Positions 22,131-33,771 of a DNA stretch of 64,000 nt are shown here, piece by piece (position 1 is the first letter of the stretch; each line of letters begins with the position of its first letter). A program made the translations under genes and the position numbers. The notes below the pieces were generated by a model. That model saw only the letters and a list, made by a program, of their open reading frames with translations, was not told the origin of the DNA and made no database searches. Origin of the DNA: Chrysemys picta bellii (Eukaryota; Chordata; Testudines; Emydidae); the NCBI RefSeq assembly GCF_011386835.1, contig NW_027053015.1:1-64000 (forward strand). The letters run 5' to 3'.

Positions 22131-22254
22131 CAGGAGGACGTCATGTCCAGAGTGATGCACCAGCTCCGCATCATCCGGCACTTGTGCCAGGTGCCTTAGA
22201 CACTGCAGGGGCTGTGCCTCTGAGGCCATCAGCAACTCCCGCTCCCTGCTGCAG
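22131..22254 (+). pseudogene. Fossil coding exon, M7
   Basis: 124 bp with borders intact. Differences include gtccagagtgatg and a TAG (gtgccttagaca) that is also in M10 and M15. Confidence 0.5.
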
Positions 22255-22695
22255 GTACTGCTCTGGCTCACTGTAAATGGGGAGCTAGTGGAAGGGGAAA
22301 TGGAGCCCCCTGGCACTCAGTAAAAGGGAAAGTGGTGGATTCTCCATCTCTTGATGTCATTTCATGAAGACTAGATGCCTTTCTGGAATGTTTGTGCCCA
22401 AAAAGTACCTATTGTACTATACAGGAAGCCTATGATATGCAGGGGGTTAGATGAGATGTTCTAAAGGTCTCTTCTGGCCATAAAGTGTAGTAATTTTGGA
22501 AACACTGAGTGTAGCATTGGGAGCAGCCTCTGATGCTTTACTGTCTAGCCGGCTTGCTTCCTAGAATGAAGACGCATCGAGTGGGGTGATCCACAGAGAG
22601 TAGCTGAAACCTTCAAAGTGTCAGGCCAGCAGCAGGACATTAGCACTTCAGGGGATGGGTGGGTGTGGCAGTGACATCACAAAGGCCTTTTGCAG

Positions 22696-23584
22696 TGTAG
22701 TAGTTCCGGGGTGGGGCTCGTCCCTTCCTGGGGTACCTGGGAGCCAGGCCGCCCCGCTACAAAGCGAATAACAGTCTAGGGCCCAGACCTTTGGGTAGGG
22801 GCTGAGCACACAATCAACAGTTCAGAGCTCAGGCCCTTATGCAGGGACTGAGCACACAATCAACAGTTCAGAGCTCAGGCCCTTATGCAGGGACTGAGCA
22901 CACAATCAACAGCTCCGGCCCTGGGTCAGGGCGGGGAACAAACCAGTAGTCAGTCAGCGGCCGAGGCCTTGTAGCAGGAGCTGGGTCAGTTTGGGTTAGC
23001 CCAGGCCCTAGGTCAGGGCGGGGCAGCAAACCAATCATCAGTCAGAGGCCCAGGCCCCTTGGACAAGGAGGAGGAGAGACTGCCACCCAGCACGGGGTGG
23101 CAGGGGGGAACACAGGCCCACCCACTCCACTGTGTTCCAGCCCGGGGCCCTATCCGCAGCAGTCCGTCTGCCGCGCAGTCAGTGGGGATCCTGACCGCAA
23201 CACGCTGACATGGGTTCGGGGTCTGCTATCCCCGGGCCACTTCCCATCTCCTCCTCCATGGGTACCTGTTCCTCCTGAGTTCCGTCTGCTGGGTCGCAGA
23301 TCATGGGCTGCTCCGGGCCCCGAGCAGCAGGTAGGTCTGTCACTCCCTCTGGGCCCTTGGCGGGGGAAGCTCAGACCGTTCCTCAGGATACCAGGCTCTC
23401 GGCAGGCTCAGGTCCGCGGGAGCTCGGGCACCAGCGTCTGTCCTCTCCCGCTGCCGGCCAGCTACTGAGCGCTGTGGCTTGGCCTTTATACTTCCTGTCC
23501 CGCCCCTTGACTTCCGGGGGGTGGGGACAGGCCGCGGTGGCCTTGACTTCCTGGGGCGCCTGGGAGCCAGGCCGCCCCGCTACA
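22696..23584 (-). mobile_element. LTR-like or TRIM-like element, copy 1 (889 bp)
   Basis: Begins TGTAG and ends CTACA, flanked by the 5-bp duplication tgcag (22,691-22,695 and 23,585-23,589). The insertion falls exactly at the ttttgcag acceptor-like site of the second exon-like block. The minus strand has a GGGGCGGGAC GC box and GTATAAAGGCC TATA box (about 23,476-23,486) only about 100 bp from its start. The two ends share about 40 bp in direct orientation (ctgggagccaggccgcccc), so it could be a miniature element with short terminal repeats (TRIM) or a solo LTR with a duplicated end. GC-rich; its open frames look like by-products. Confidence 0.65.
22807..22915. repeat. 46-bp tandem repeat inside the TRIM-like element
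   Basis: Unit starts cacacaatcaacag and contains gcagggactgag; three starts (22,807, 22,853, 22,899). The copies at 31,788 and about 51,140 have four, which accounts for their 45-bp greater length. Confidence 0.85.
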
Positions 23585-24087
23585 TGCAGTATCTCAGCGT
23601 ATTGGTCAAAGGTGTTAGGGAGGTGGTGACCTCAGAGAGAGATGCTGACATCAGTCAGGGGCGCAGGGCCAGGGAAACCTCAGAGACCCCTGTGGCTTTG
23701 CTTTAGCAAGTCTCCTTCTCGAGGTCTCTCTTTGAGGACTGAGAGAGTATTAGGATTCACGTATTTGAGTGAGAGCAGGAGCCTCTTTCGAGTTTTCTCC
23801 TTCCCTTTTACTGATTTTACTAGAAAACAGACGTCCCTGTTTAGAAGGTAAGAGGTTTTTGAACCTGCTCAGTCTGATCCACCTGGTGCCCGTTGAATTC
23901 TAGGCATGGAAAACACTAGTTCAAGGTGACAGAATTTTGTAGTCCACACGGGATTTTGTCCCGTGGAATCACTGGGGACATTAGGGTTTGTCCTTTTCGT
24001 TTTAACTTTTCCACCATCCCTCCTTCCTTTCTCTTCATCTCTTACTTCTTTTGTCCTTTCTCCTATTCCGCTCCCACCATCAGGAGT

Positions 24088-24120
<33 letters not shown>
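24088..24120. repeat. (GT)n microsatellite in M8
   Basis: GT run after a variant flank (caccatcaggagtg); much longer than at the equivalent places in M11 and M16. Confidence 0.88.
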
Positions 24121-24121
<1 letters not shown>

Positions 24122-24627
24122 GCTGGGGGTGCTCTTCACCTCCCCTTGTGGGAAGTTGATCCAAAACTGTCGGGTTCAAATACTGCTTGGACTCCACAGA
24201 CACTAGATGGTGCCATCCTGTGGCTTAGCGTTAGTGTCTCGGATGACTTGGGCAAGATCTCAACCTCCCCGCAACCCACTTCACTGCTGCCAGAATCCCT
24301 CCTGCCCCCACTGCTAGACCCGCCTCCCAGCCCAAACTTGGTGGGGGTCTAGAAGAGGTTTCTGATGACTTAAGCTGTGGTTTGGAGTTGGAACAGCTGT
24401 CAAGGACACTGAGGGGGAGGTAGCAGGAGCTCACCCTAGAAGGAGGGGGATTGGCACTGGAGGTTACTAGAAAGGACAAGAAGACTCCATTCTGGGATTC
24501 AGGAGGTGAATTCATCCCTCAGCGGTGGGCAGGTGGTGGGTGGAAATACTGCTGGTTCCAGGTGCCCTTAATTCCCCCTGATTCCTCGGGGCCTTTGAAT
24601 CTCTGACAGGTTCTCGTTCCCTTGCAG

Positions 24628-24751
24628 CAGGAGGGCGTCACGGCCAAAGTGATGCACCAGCTCCGTATCATCCGGCACTTGCGCCAGGTGCCTGAGACAC
24701 TGCAGGGGCTGTTCCTCTGAGGCCTTCAGCAACTCCCGCTCCCTGCTGCAG
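24628..24751 (+). pseudogene. Fossil coding exon, M8
   Basis: 124 bp with the shared ctctgaggcc frameshift and a GAGGGCGTC variant that M11 also has. Confidence 0.5.
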
Positions 24752-25115
24752 GTACTGCTCTGGCTCACTGTAAATGGGGAGCTAGTGGAAGGGGAAATGG
24801 AGCCCCCTGGCCCTCACTAAAAGGGAAAGTGGTGGATTCTCCATCTCTTGATGTCATTGAATGAAGACTAGATGCCTTTCTGGAATGTGTGTGCCCAAAG
24901 AGTAACTATTGTACTATACAGTAAGCCTATGATATGCAGCGGGTTAGATTAGATGCTCTAAAGGTCTCTTCTGACCATAAAGTCTACTAATTTTGGAAAC
25001 ACTGAGTGTAGCATTGGGAGCAGCCTCTCATGTTTTACTGTCTAGCCCGCTTGCTTCCTAGAATGAGGATGCATTGAGTGGGGTGATCCACAGAGAGTAG
25101 CTCAAACCTTCAAAG

Positions 25116-27015
25116 TGTCAGGCCAGTAGCAGGACATTAGCACTTTAGGGTTTGGTTGGGTGTGGCAGTGATATCACAAAGGCCTTATCCTGGACCTCAG
25201 CCTATGGGTCAAAGGTGTTAGGGAGGTGGTTACCTGAGAGAGAGATGCTGACATCAGCCAGGCAGGACAGGAGCGCAGGGCCAGGGAAACCTCAGAGACC
25301 CCTTTGGCTTTGCTTCAGCAAGTGTCCTTCTCGAGGTCTCCCTTTTTAGGACTCAGAGAGTATTAGGGTTCAAGTATGTGAGTGCGAGGAGGAACCTCTT
25401 TCGAGTTTCTCCTTTTATTGATTTTACTAGAAAACAGACGTGCCTGTTGAGAAGGTAAGAACCTTGGAGAGGTTTTTAACCTGCTCAGTCTGCAGTCTGA
25501 TCCATCTGGTGCCAGCTGAATTCTAGGCATGGAAAACACTAGTTCAAGGTGGCAGAATTTTATAGCCCACCTGGGATTTTGTGCCGTAGAATCACTGGGG
25601 ACATTAGGGTTTGTCCTTTTCGTTTTACCTTTTCCTCCATCCCTCCTTGCTTTCTCTTGTTCCCCTCCCACCACCAGGAGTGGTGTGTGTGTGTGTGTGT
25701 GTTGCTGGGGGTGCTCTTCACCTCCCCTTGTGGGAAGTTGACACTGCAAGGGCTGTGGCTCTGTGGACATCAGCAACTCCCACTCCCTGCTGCAGGTACT
25801 GCTCTGGCTCACTGTAAATGGGGTGCTAGTGGAAGGGGAAATGGAACCCCCTGGCACTCACTAAAAGGGAAAGTGGTGGATTCTCCATCTCTTGATGTCA
25901 TTGAATGAAGACTAGATGCCTTTCTGGAATGTGTGTGCCCAAAAAGTAACTATTGTACTATACAGGAGGCCTATGATATGCAGGGGCTTAGATGAGATGC
26001 TCTAAAGGTCTCTTGTGGCCATAAAGTCTACAAATTTTGGAAACACTGAGTGTAGTATTGGGAGCAGCCTGTGATGTTTTACTGTCTAGCCGGCTTGCTT
26101 CCTAGAATGAAGACGCATTGAGTGGGGTGATCCACAGAGAGTACCTGTGTCAAGGCTGTATCCCCACTTTGAAGTTTAGGGTACAAATGTAGGGGCCTGC
26201 ATGAAAACCTCTAAGCTTAACCACCATCCCAAGGCTAATTTCCTCCCCTGGGTAGCCTTGAGAAACCTTTCAGCAATTCCCTGGTGAATACAGATCCAAA
26301 CCCCTTGGATCTTAAAACAAGGAGAAATAAACCGTCCCCCCTCCTTCCTCCCACCAACTTCTGGTGAATACAGATCCAACCCCCTTGGATCTAAAAGAAG
26401 GAGAAATTAACCATTCCCCTCCTTCCTCCCACCAACTCCTGGTGAATCAAGATCCAAACTCCTTGGATCTTAAAACAAGGAAAAATCAATCAGGTTCTTA
26501 AAAATAAGGCTTTTAATTAAAGAAAAAGGTAAAAATCATCTCTGTAAAATCAGTATGGAAATTAACCTTACAGGGTAATCAAACTTAAAGAGCTCAGAGG
26601 ACTCCCCTCTAGTCTTAGGTTCAAAGTACAGCAAACAAAGATAAACACTCTAGTAAAAGGTACATTTACAAGTTGAGAAAACAAAGGAAAACTAACACGC
26701 CTTGTTTGAAATAGGAGAGACTTGTTTAGAAAGATGTGGAGAACCTGGATTGATGTCTGGTCCCTCTCAGTCCCGAGGGCGAACACCCACACAAACAAAG
26801 AACACAAACAAAAGCCTTCCCCTCCCCAAGATTTGAAAGTATCTTGTCCCCTTATTGGTCCTTTAGGTCAGATGCCAGCCAGGTTACCTGAGCTTCTTAA
26901 CCCTTTACAGGGAAAAGGATTTTGGAGTCTCTAGCCAGGAGGATTTTTATAGTACTGTACACAGGACAGCTGTTACCCTTCCCTTTATAGTTATGACAAC
27001 CTCAAACCTTCAAAG
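25116..27015. repeat. Array monomer M9 (short form with LTR-A)
   Basis: Third monomer with the short-form junction (about 25,739), so M2, M5 and M9 descend from one deleted monomer. GT run at about 25,682-25,702. Confidence 0.85.
26146..26998 (-). mobile_element. LTR-A, copy 3
   Basis: One base longer than copies 1 and 2 (an extra T in ggatttttatag). Same insertion site. Confidence 0.65.
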
Positions 27016-27885
27016 TGTCAGGCCAGCAGCAGGACATTAGCACTTGAGGGTTTGGTTGGGTGTGGCAGTGACATCACAAAGGCCTTTTGCAGGATGTCAG
27101 CTTATTGGTCAAATGTGTTAGGGAGGTGGTGACCTCCGAGAGAGATGCTGACATCAGCCTGGCAGGACAGGAGCACAGGGCTAGGGAAACCTCAGAGACC
27201 CTGTGGCTTTGCTTCAGCAAGTCTCCTTCTCGGGGTCTTTCTTTGAGGACTGAGAGAGTATTAGGGTTCACATACGTGAGTGCGTGCAGGAGCCTCTTTC
27301 GAGTTTTCTCCTTTCCTTTTACTGATTTTACTAGAAAACAGACGTCCCTGTTTAGAAGGTAAGAGCCTCCAAGAGGTTTTGGCAGCTGCTCAGTCTGATC
27401 CACGTGGTGCCAGCTGAATTCTAGGCATGGAAAACAGTAGTTTAAGAGGGCAGAATTTTATTCCATCCCTTGGATTTTGTGCCGTAGAATCACTGGGGAC
27501 ATTAGGGTTTGTCCTTTTTGTTTTACCTTTTCCTCCATCCCTCCTTCCTTTCTCTTCATCTCTTACTTCTTTTGTCCTTTCTCCTGTTCCTCGAAAACTG
27601 TGGGGTTGAAATAGTGTTTGGACTCCACTAACACTAGATGCTGCCATCCTGTGGCTTAGCATTAGTGTCTGGGATGACTTGGGTCAAGATCTCAACTTCC
27701 CCGCAACCCACTTCACTGCTGCCAGAATCCCTCCTGCCCCCCCTGCTGGAGCCGCCTCCCTGGCCAACCTGGGTGGGGGTGGAGAACAGTGTTTTTTTCA
27801 TACATTCATAGATAATCGGACTGGAAGGGACCTCGAGAGGTCATCGAGTCCAGTCCCCTGCCCGCGTGGCAGGACCAAATACCAT

Positions 27886-29151
27886 CTAGACCATCCCTGA
27901 TAGACATTTATCTAACCTACTCTTAAATATCTCAAGAGATGGAGATTCCACAACCTCCCTCGGCAATTTATTCCAGTGTTTAACCACCCTGACAGTTAGG
28001 AACTTTTTCCTAATGTCCAACCTAGACCTCCCTTGCTGCACTTTAAACCCATTGCTTCTGGTTCTATCCTTAGAGGCTAAGGTGAACAAGTTTTCTCCCT
28101 CCTCCTTATGACACCCTTTTAAATACCTGAAAACTGCTATCATGTCTCCTCTCAGTCTTCTCTTTTCCAAACTAAACAAAGCCAATTCTTTCAGCCTTCC
28201 TTCATAGGTCATGTTCTCAAGACCTTTAATCATTCTTGTTGCTCTTCTCTGGACCCTTTCCAATTTCTCCACATCTTTTTTAAAATGCGGTGCCCAGAAC
28301 TGGACACAATACTCCAGCTGAGGCCTAACCAGAGCAGAGTAGAGCGGAAGAATGACTTCTCGTGTCTTGCTCACAACACACCTGTTAATACATCCCAGAA
28401 TCAGGTTTGCTTTTTTTGCAACAGCATCACACTGTTGACTCATATTTAGCTTGTGGTCCACTATAACCCCTAGATCCCTTTCTGCCGTACTCCTTCCTAG
28501 ACAGTCTCTTCCCATTCTGTATGTGTGAAACTGATTGTTCCTTCCTAAGTGGAGCACTTTGCATTTGTCTTTGTTAAACTTCATCCTCTTTAACTCAGAC
28601 CATTTCTCCAATTTGTCCAGATCATTTTGAATTATGACCCTGTCCTCCAAAGCAGTTGCAATCCCTCCCAGTTTGGTATCATCCGCAAACTTAATAAGCG
28701 TACTTTCTATGCCAATATCTAAGTCGTTGATGAAGATATTGAACAGCGCCGGTCCCAAAACAGACCCCTGCGATACCCCACTCGTTATGGCTTTCCAGCA
28801 GGATTGGGAACTATTAATAACAACTCTCTGAGTACGGTTATCCAGCCAGTTATGCACCCACCTTATAGTAGCCCCATCTAAATTGTATTTGCCTAGTTTA
28901 TCAATAAGAATATCATGCGAGACCGTATCAAATGCCTTACTAAAGTCTAGGTATACCACATCCACAGCCTCACCCTTATCCACAAGGCTCGTTATCCTAT
29001 CAAAGAAAGCTATCAGATTGGTTTGACATGATTTGTTCTTCACAAATCCATGCTGGCTGTTCCCTATCACCTTACCACCTTCCAAGTGTTTGCAGATGAT
29101 TTCCTTAATTACTTGCTCCATTATCTTCCCTGGCCCAGAAGTTAAACTCAC
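27886..29151 (-). pseudogene. CR1-2 RT and C-terminal region (M10)
   Basis: 421 codons. The RT catalytic half is complete: [69 protein letters not shown], then [31 protein letters not shown] to the stop after LDKCLSGMV. It is out of frame with the upstream part by an extra C in a C4 run just before VSLTSG (about 29,153). The same step is in M14 and M17. Confidence 0.9.
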
Positions 29152-30095
29152 TGGGGTGTGTAGTTTCCTGGGTTGTTTTTATTTCCCTTTTTATAGATGG
29201 GCACTATATTTGCCCTTTTCCAGTCTTCTGGAATCTCTCCCGTCTCCCATGATTTTCCAAAGATAATAGCTAGAGGCTCAGATACCTCCTCTATTAGCTC
29301 CTTGAGTATTCTAGGATGCATTTCATCAGGCCCGGGTGACTTGCAGGCATCTAACTTTTCTAAGTGATTTTTAACTTGTTCTTTTTTTATTTTATCTGCT
29401 AAACCTACCCCCTTCCCATTAGCATTCACTATGTTAGGCATTCCTTCAGACTTCTCGGTGAAGACCGAAACAAAGAAGTCATTAAGCATCTCCGCCATTT
29501 CCAAGTTTCCTGTTACTGTTTCTCCCTCTTCACTAAGCAGTGGGCCTACCCTGTCTTTGGTCTTCCTCTTGCTTCTAATGTATTGATAAAAAGTCTTCTT
29601 GTTTCCCTTTATTCCCGTAGCTAGTTTGAGCTCATTTTGTGCCTTTTCCTTTCTAATCTTGCCCCTGCATTCCTGTGTTGTTTGCCTATATTCATCCTTT
29701 GTAATCTGTCCCAGTTTCCATTTTTGATATGACTCCTTTTTATTTTTTAGATCATGCAAGATCTCATGGTTAAGCCAAGGTGGTCTTTTGCCACATTTTC
29801 TATCTTTCCTAACCAGCGGAATAGCTTGCTTTTGGGCCCTTAATAGTGTCCCTTTGAAAAACTGCCAACTCTCCTCAGTTGTTTTTCCCCTCAGTCTTGA
29901 TTCCCATGGGACCGTACCTATCAGCTCTCTGAGCTTACCAAAATCTGCCTTCCTGAAATCCATTGTCTCTATTTTGCTGTTCTCCCTTCTACCCTTCCTT
30001 AGAATTGCAAACTCTATGATTTCATGATCACTTTCACCCAGGCTGCCTTCTACTTTCAAATTCTCAACGAGTTCCTCCCTATTTGTTAAAATCAA
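29148..30095 (-). pseudogene. CR1-2 end of endonuclease, linker and RT start (M10)
   Basis: 315 codons from [18 protein letters not shown] through SDHEIIEFA, the linker, [32 protein letters not shown] to NNPGNY, where the frame breaks. Uninterrupted in this copy and in M17; in M14 one glutamate codon is TAA. Confidence 0.9.
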
Positions 30096-30097
30096 GT

Positions 30098-30715
30098 CTA
30101 GAACAGCTTCCCCCCAGTAGCTTTTTCAACCTTCTGAAATAAAAAGTTGTCTCCAATGCAGTCCAGGAATTTGTTGGATAGTCTGTGCCCCGCTGTGTTA
30201 TTTTCCCAACATATAGCCGGATAGTTGAAGTCCCCCATCACCACCAAATCTTGGGCTTTGGATGATTTTGTTAGTTGCTGAAAAAAAGCCTCATCCACCT
30301 CTTCCACCTGGTTAGGTGGCCTGTAGTAGACTCCTAGCATGACATCTCCCTTGTTTTTTACCCCTTTTAGCCTAACCCAGAGACTCTCAACACTTCCGTC
30401 TCCTATGTCCATCTCTACCTCAGTCCAAGTGTGTACATTTTTAATATACAAGGCAACACCTCCTCCCTTTTTCCCCTGTCTATCCTTCCTGAGCAAGCTG
30501 TACCCATCCACACCAACATTCCAATCACGTGTATTATCCCACCAAGTTTCAGTAATGCCAACAATGTCATAGTTGTATTTATTTATTAGCACTTCCAGTT
30601 CTTCCTGCTTATTCCCCATACTTCTCGCATTTGTATATAGACATCTAAGATACTGGTTTGATCTTTCCTCCCAGTTTTGTCCTGACCCTCCTTTCCCTCT
30701 GACAATATAGCCCAC
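30098..30715 (-). pseudogene. CR1-2 AP endonuclease domain (M10)
   Basis: 205 codons with the endonuclease signatures [51 protein letters not shown] and [12 protein letters not shown]. Breaks at the G6 run (plus-strand C6 near 30,110), from where translation continues in another frame. Start near the 5' truncation; no ORF1 seen upstream. Confidence 0.88.
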
Positions 30716-31113
30716 ACTCCCTCTCGTTTTTGACCCATCTCCCCGGTCTCCATGTTCCCCACTTACCTGTGGGCTTTGCTCACCTGTCCCCGTCGAACCT
30801 AGTTTAAAGCCCTCCTCACTAGGTTAGCCAGTCTGTGTCCAAAGGTGCTAATAACTTGAGCTGTGGTTTGGAGGTGGAACAGCTGTCAAGGGCACTGAGG
30901 GGGAGATAGCAGGAGCTCATCCTTCAAGGAGGGGGGTTGGCACTGGAGGTTACTAGAAAGGACAAGAAGACTCCATTCTGGGGTTCAGGAGGTGAATTTA
31001 TCCCTCAGTGGTGGGCAGGTGATGGGTGGAAGTAGTGCTGGTTCCAGGTGCCCTTAATTCCCGCTGATTCCTCGGGGCGTTTGAGTCTCTGACAGGTTCT
31101 CGTTCCCTTGCAG

Positions 31114-31237
31114 CAGGAGGACGTCACGGCCAAAGTGATGCACCAGCTCCGCATCATCCGGCACTTGCGCCAGGTGCCTTAGACACTGCAGGGGCTGTGC
31201 CTCTGAGGCCATCAGCAACTCCCGCTCCCTGCTGCAG
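31114..31237 (+). pseudogene. Fossil coding exon, M10
   Basis: 124 bp, with the TAG (gtgccttagac) shared with M7 and M15. Confidence 0.5.
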
Positions 31238-31678
31238 GTACTGCTCTGGCTCACTGTAAATGGGGAGGTAGTGGAAGGGGAAATGGAGCCCCCTGGCACT
31301 CAGTAAAAGGGAAAGTGGTGGATTCTCCATCTCTTGATGTCATTGAAGGAAGACTAGATGCCTTTCTAGAATGTGTGTGCCCAAAAAGTACCTATTGTAC
31401 TATACAGGAAGCCTATGATATGCAGGGGGTTAGATGAGATGTTCTAAAGGTCTCTTCTGGCCATAAAGTGTAGTAATTTTGGAAACACTGAGTGTAGCAT
31501 TGGGAGCAGCCTCTGATGCTTTACTGTCTAGCCGACTTGCTTCCTAGAATGAAGACGCATCGAGTGGGGTGATCCACAGAGAGTAGCTGAAACCTTCAAA
31601 GTGTCAGGCCAGCAGCAGGACATTAGCACTTCAGGGGATGGGTGGGTGTGGCAGTGACATCACAAAGGCCTTTTGCAG

Positions 31679-32612
31679 TGTAGTAGTTCCGGGGTGGGGC
31701 TCGTCCCTTCCTGGGGTACCTGGGAGCCAGGCCGCCCCGCTACAAAGCGAATAACAGTTAGGGCCCAGACCTTTGGGTAGGGGCTGAGCACACAATTAGC
31801 AGTTCGGCGCTCAGGCCTTTGTGCAGGGACTGAGCACACAATCAACAGTTCAGAGCTCAGGCCCTTATGCAGGGACTGAGCACACAATCAACAGTTCAGA
31901 GCTCAGGCCCTTATGCAGGGACTGAGCACACAATCAACAGCTCCGGCCCTGGGTCAGGGCGGGGAACAAACCAGTAGTCAGTCAGCGGCCCAGGCCTTGT
32001 AGCAGGAGCTGGGTCAGTTTGGGTTAGCCCAGGCCCTAGGTCAGGGCGGGGCAGCAAACCAGTCGTCAGTCAGAGGCCCAGGCCCCTTGGACAAGGAGGA
32101 GGAGAGACTGCCACCCAGCACGGGGTGGCAGGGGGGAACACAGGCCCACCCACTCCACTGTGTTCCAGCTCGGGGCCCTATCCGCAGCAGTCCGTCTGCC
32201 GCGCAGTCAGTGGGGATCCTGACCGCAACACACTGACATGGGTTCGGGGTCTGCTATCCCCGGGCCACTTCCCATCTCCTCCTCCATGGGTACCTGTTCC
32301 TCCTGAGTTCCGTCTGCTGGGTCGCAGATCATGGGCTGCTCCGGGCCCCGAGCAGCAGGTAGGTCTGTCACTCCCTCTGGGCCCTTGGCGGGGGAAGCTC
32401 AGACCGTTCCTCAGGATACCGGGCTCTCGGCAGGCTCAGGTCCGCGGGAGCTCGGGCACCAGCGTCTGTCCTCTCTCGCTGCCGGCCAGCTACTGAGCGC
32501 TGTGGCTTGGCCTTTATACTTCCTGTCCCGCCCCTTGACTTCCGGGGGGTGGGGACAGGCCGCGGTGGCCTTGACTTCCTGGGGCGCCTGGGAGCCAGGC
32601 CGCCCCGCTACA
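31679..32612 (-). mobile_element. TRIM-like element, copy 2 (934 bp)
   Basis: Same TG...CA borders and tgcag duplication as copy 1. One more 46-bp internal unit. Confidence 0.65.
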
Positions 32613-33647
32613 TGCAGTATCTCAGCGTATTGGTCAAAGGTGTTAGGGAGGTGGTGACCTCAGAGAGAGATGCTGACATCAGTCAGGGGCGCAGGGCCAG
32701 GGAAACCTCAGAGACCCCTGTGGCTTTGCTTTAGCAAGTCTCCTTCTCGAGGTCTCTCTTTGAGGACTGAGAGAGTATTAGGGTTCACGTATGTGAGTGA
32801 GAGCAGGAGCCTCTTTCGAGTTTTCTCCTTCCCTTTTACTGATTTTACTAGAAAACAGACGTCCCTGTTTAGAAGGTAAGAGCCTCCAAGAGGTTTTTGA
32901 ACCTGCTCAGTCGGATCCACCTGGTGCCCGTTGAATTCTAGGCATGGAAAACACTAGTTCAAGGTGACAGAATTTTGTAGTCCACACGGGATTTTGTCCT
33001 GTGGAATCACTGGGGACATTAGGGTTTGTCCTTTTCGTTTTACCTTTTCCACCATCCCTCCTTCCTTTCTCTTCATCTCTTACTTCTTTTGTCCTTTCTC
33101 CTGTTCCCCTCCCACCACCAGGAGTGGTGTGTGTGTGTGTGTTGCTGGGGATGATCTTCACCTCCTCTTGTGGGAAGTTCATCCAAAACTGTGGGGTTGA
33201 AATAGTGCTTGGACTCCACAGACACTAGATGCTGCCATCCTGTGGCTTAGCGTTAGTGTCTCGGATGACTTGGGCAAGATCTCAACCTCCCCGCAACCCA
33301 CTTCACTGCTGCCAGAATCCCTCCTGCCCCCACTGCTAGACCCGCCTCCCAGCCCAACCTTGGTGGGGGTCTAGAAGAGGTTTCTGATGACTTAAGCTGT
33401 GGTTTGGAGGTGGAACAGCTGTCAAGGACACTGAGGGGGAGGTAGCAGGAGCTCACCCTAGAAGGAGGGGGATTGGCACTGGAGGTTACTAGAAAGGACA
33501 AGAAGACTCCATTCTGGGATTCAGGAGGTGAATTCATCCCTCAGTGTTGGGCAGGTGCTGAGTGGAAATACTGCTGGTTCCAGGTGCCCTTAATTCCCCC
33601 TGATTCCTCGGGGCGTTTGAGTCTGACAGGTTCTCATTCCCTTGCAG

Positions 33648-33771
33648 CAGGAGGGCGTCACGGCCAAAGTGAGGCACCAGCTCCGCATCATCCATCACTT
33701 GCGCCAGGTGCCTGAGACACTGCAGGGGTTGTGCCTCTGAGGCCTTCAGCAACTCCCGCTCCCTGTTGCAG
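33648..33771 (+). pseudogene. Fossil coding exon, M11
   Basis: 124 bp; reads AKVRHQLRIIHHLRQVPETL, with gag replacing atg at the methionine as agg. Donor context ctgttgcag|gtactg. Confidence 0.5.

Larger units (their letters stand above)
17942..22618. repeat. Array monomer M7 (CR1-1 with LTR-C)
   Basis: Monomer interrupted by CR1-1 at 18,138-21,190 between cctgtgactt and gcttcagcaag. GT run at about 21,589-21,622. Fossil exon at 22,131-22,254. Confidence 0.88.
22619..25115. repeat. Array monomer M8 (TRIM-like element)
   Basis: Monomer interrupted by the 889-bp TG...CA element. GT run about 24,088-24,120. Fossil exon 24,628-24,751. Confidence 0.88.
27790..30846 (-). mobile_element. CR1-2 LINE, longest uninterrupted copy (M10)
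   Basis: About 3.06 kb, minus strand, from the 3' tail at 27,790 to gtccaaaggt at 30,846. Nothing is inserted in it, so it shows the layout before later damage: endonuclease, linker, RT, C-terminal region, 3' UTR. No ORF1. Confidence 0.9.
27016..31596. repeat. Array monomer M10 (CR1-2)
   Basis: Monomer with CR1-2 but no nested CR1. The GT run and about 90 bp around it are deleted (ctcctgttcc joined to tcgaaaactg, about 27,590); M14 has the same deletion. Fossil exon 31,114-31,237. Confidence 0.88.

Noticed and set aside
22807..22915. Tandem 46-bp units that resemble a CRISPR array
   Set aside because: Units are contiguous without unique spacers and lie inside a eukaryotic LTR-like element.
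23097..23629. Proline- and glycine-rich frames of 108-123 codons, repeated at 32,125 and 51,431
   Set aside because: By-products of GC-rich sequence in the TRIM-like element; overlapping frames with no recognisable domain.
30098..30715. Programmed frameshift at the G6 run of CR1-2
   Set aside because: CR1 ORF2 is a single frame in the family, and the second break and stops show decay; a shared inherited mutation is the simpler reading.
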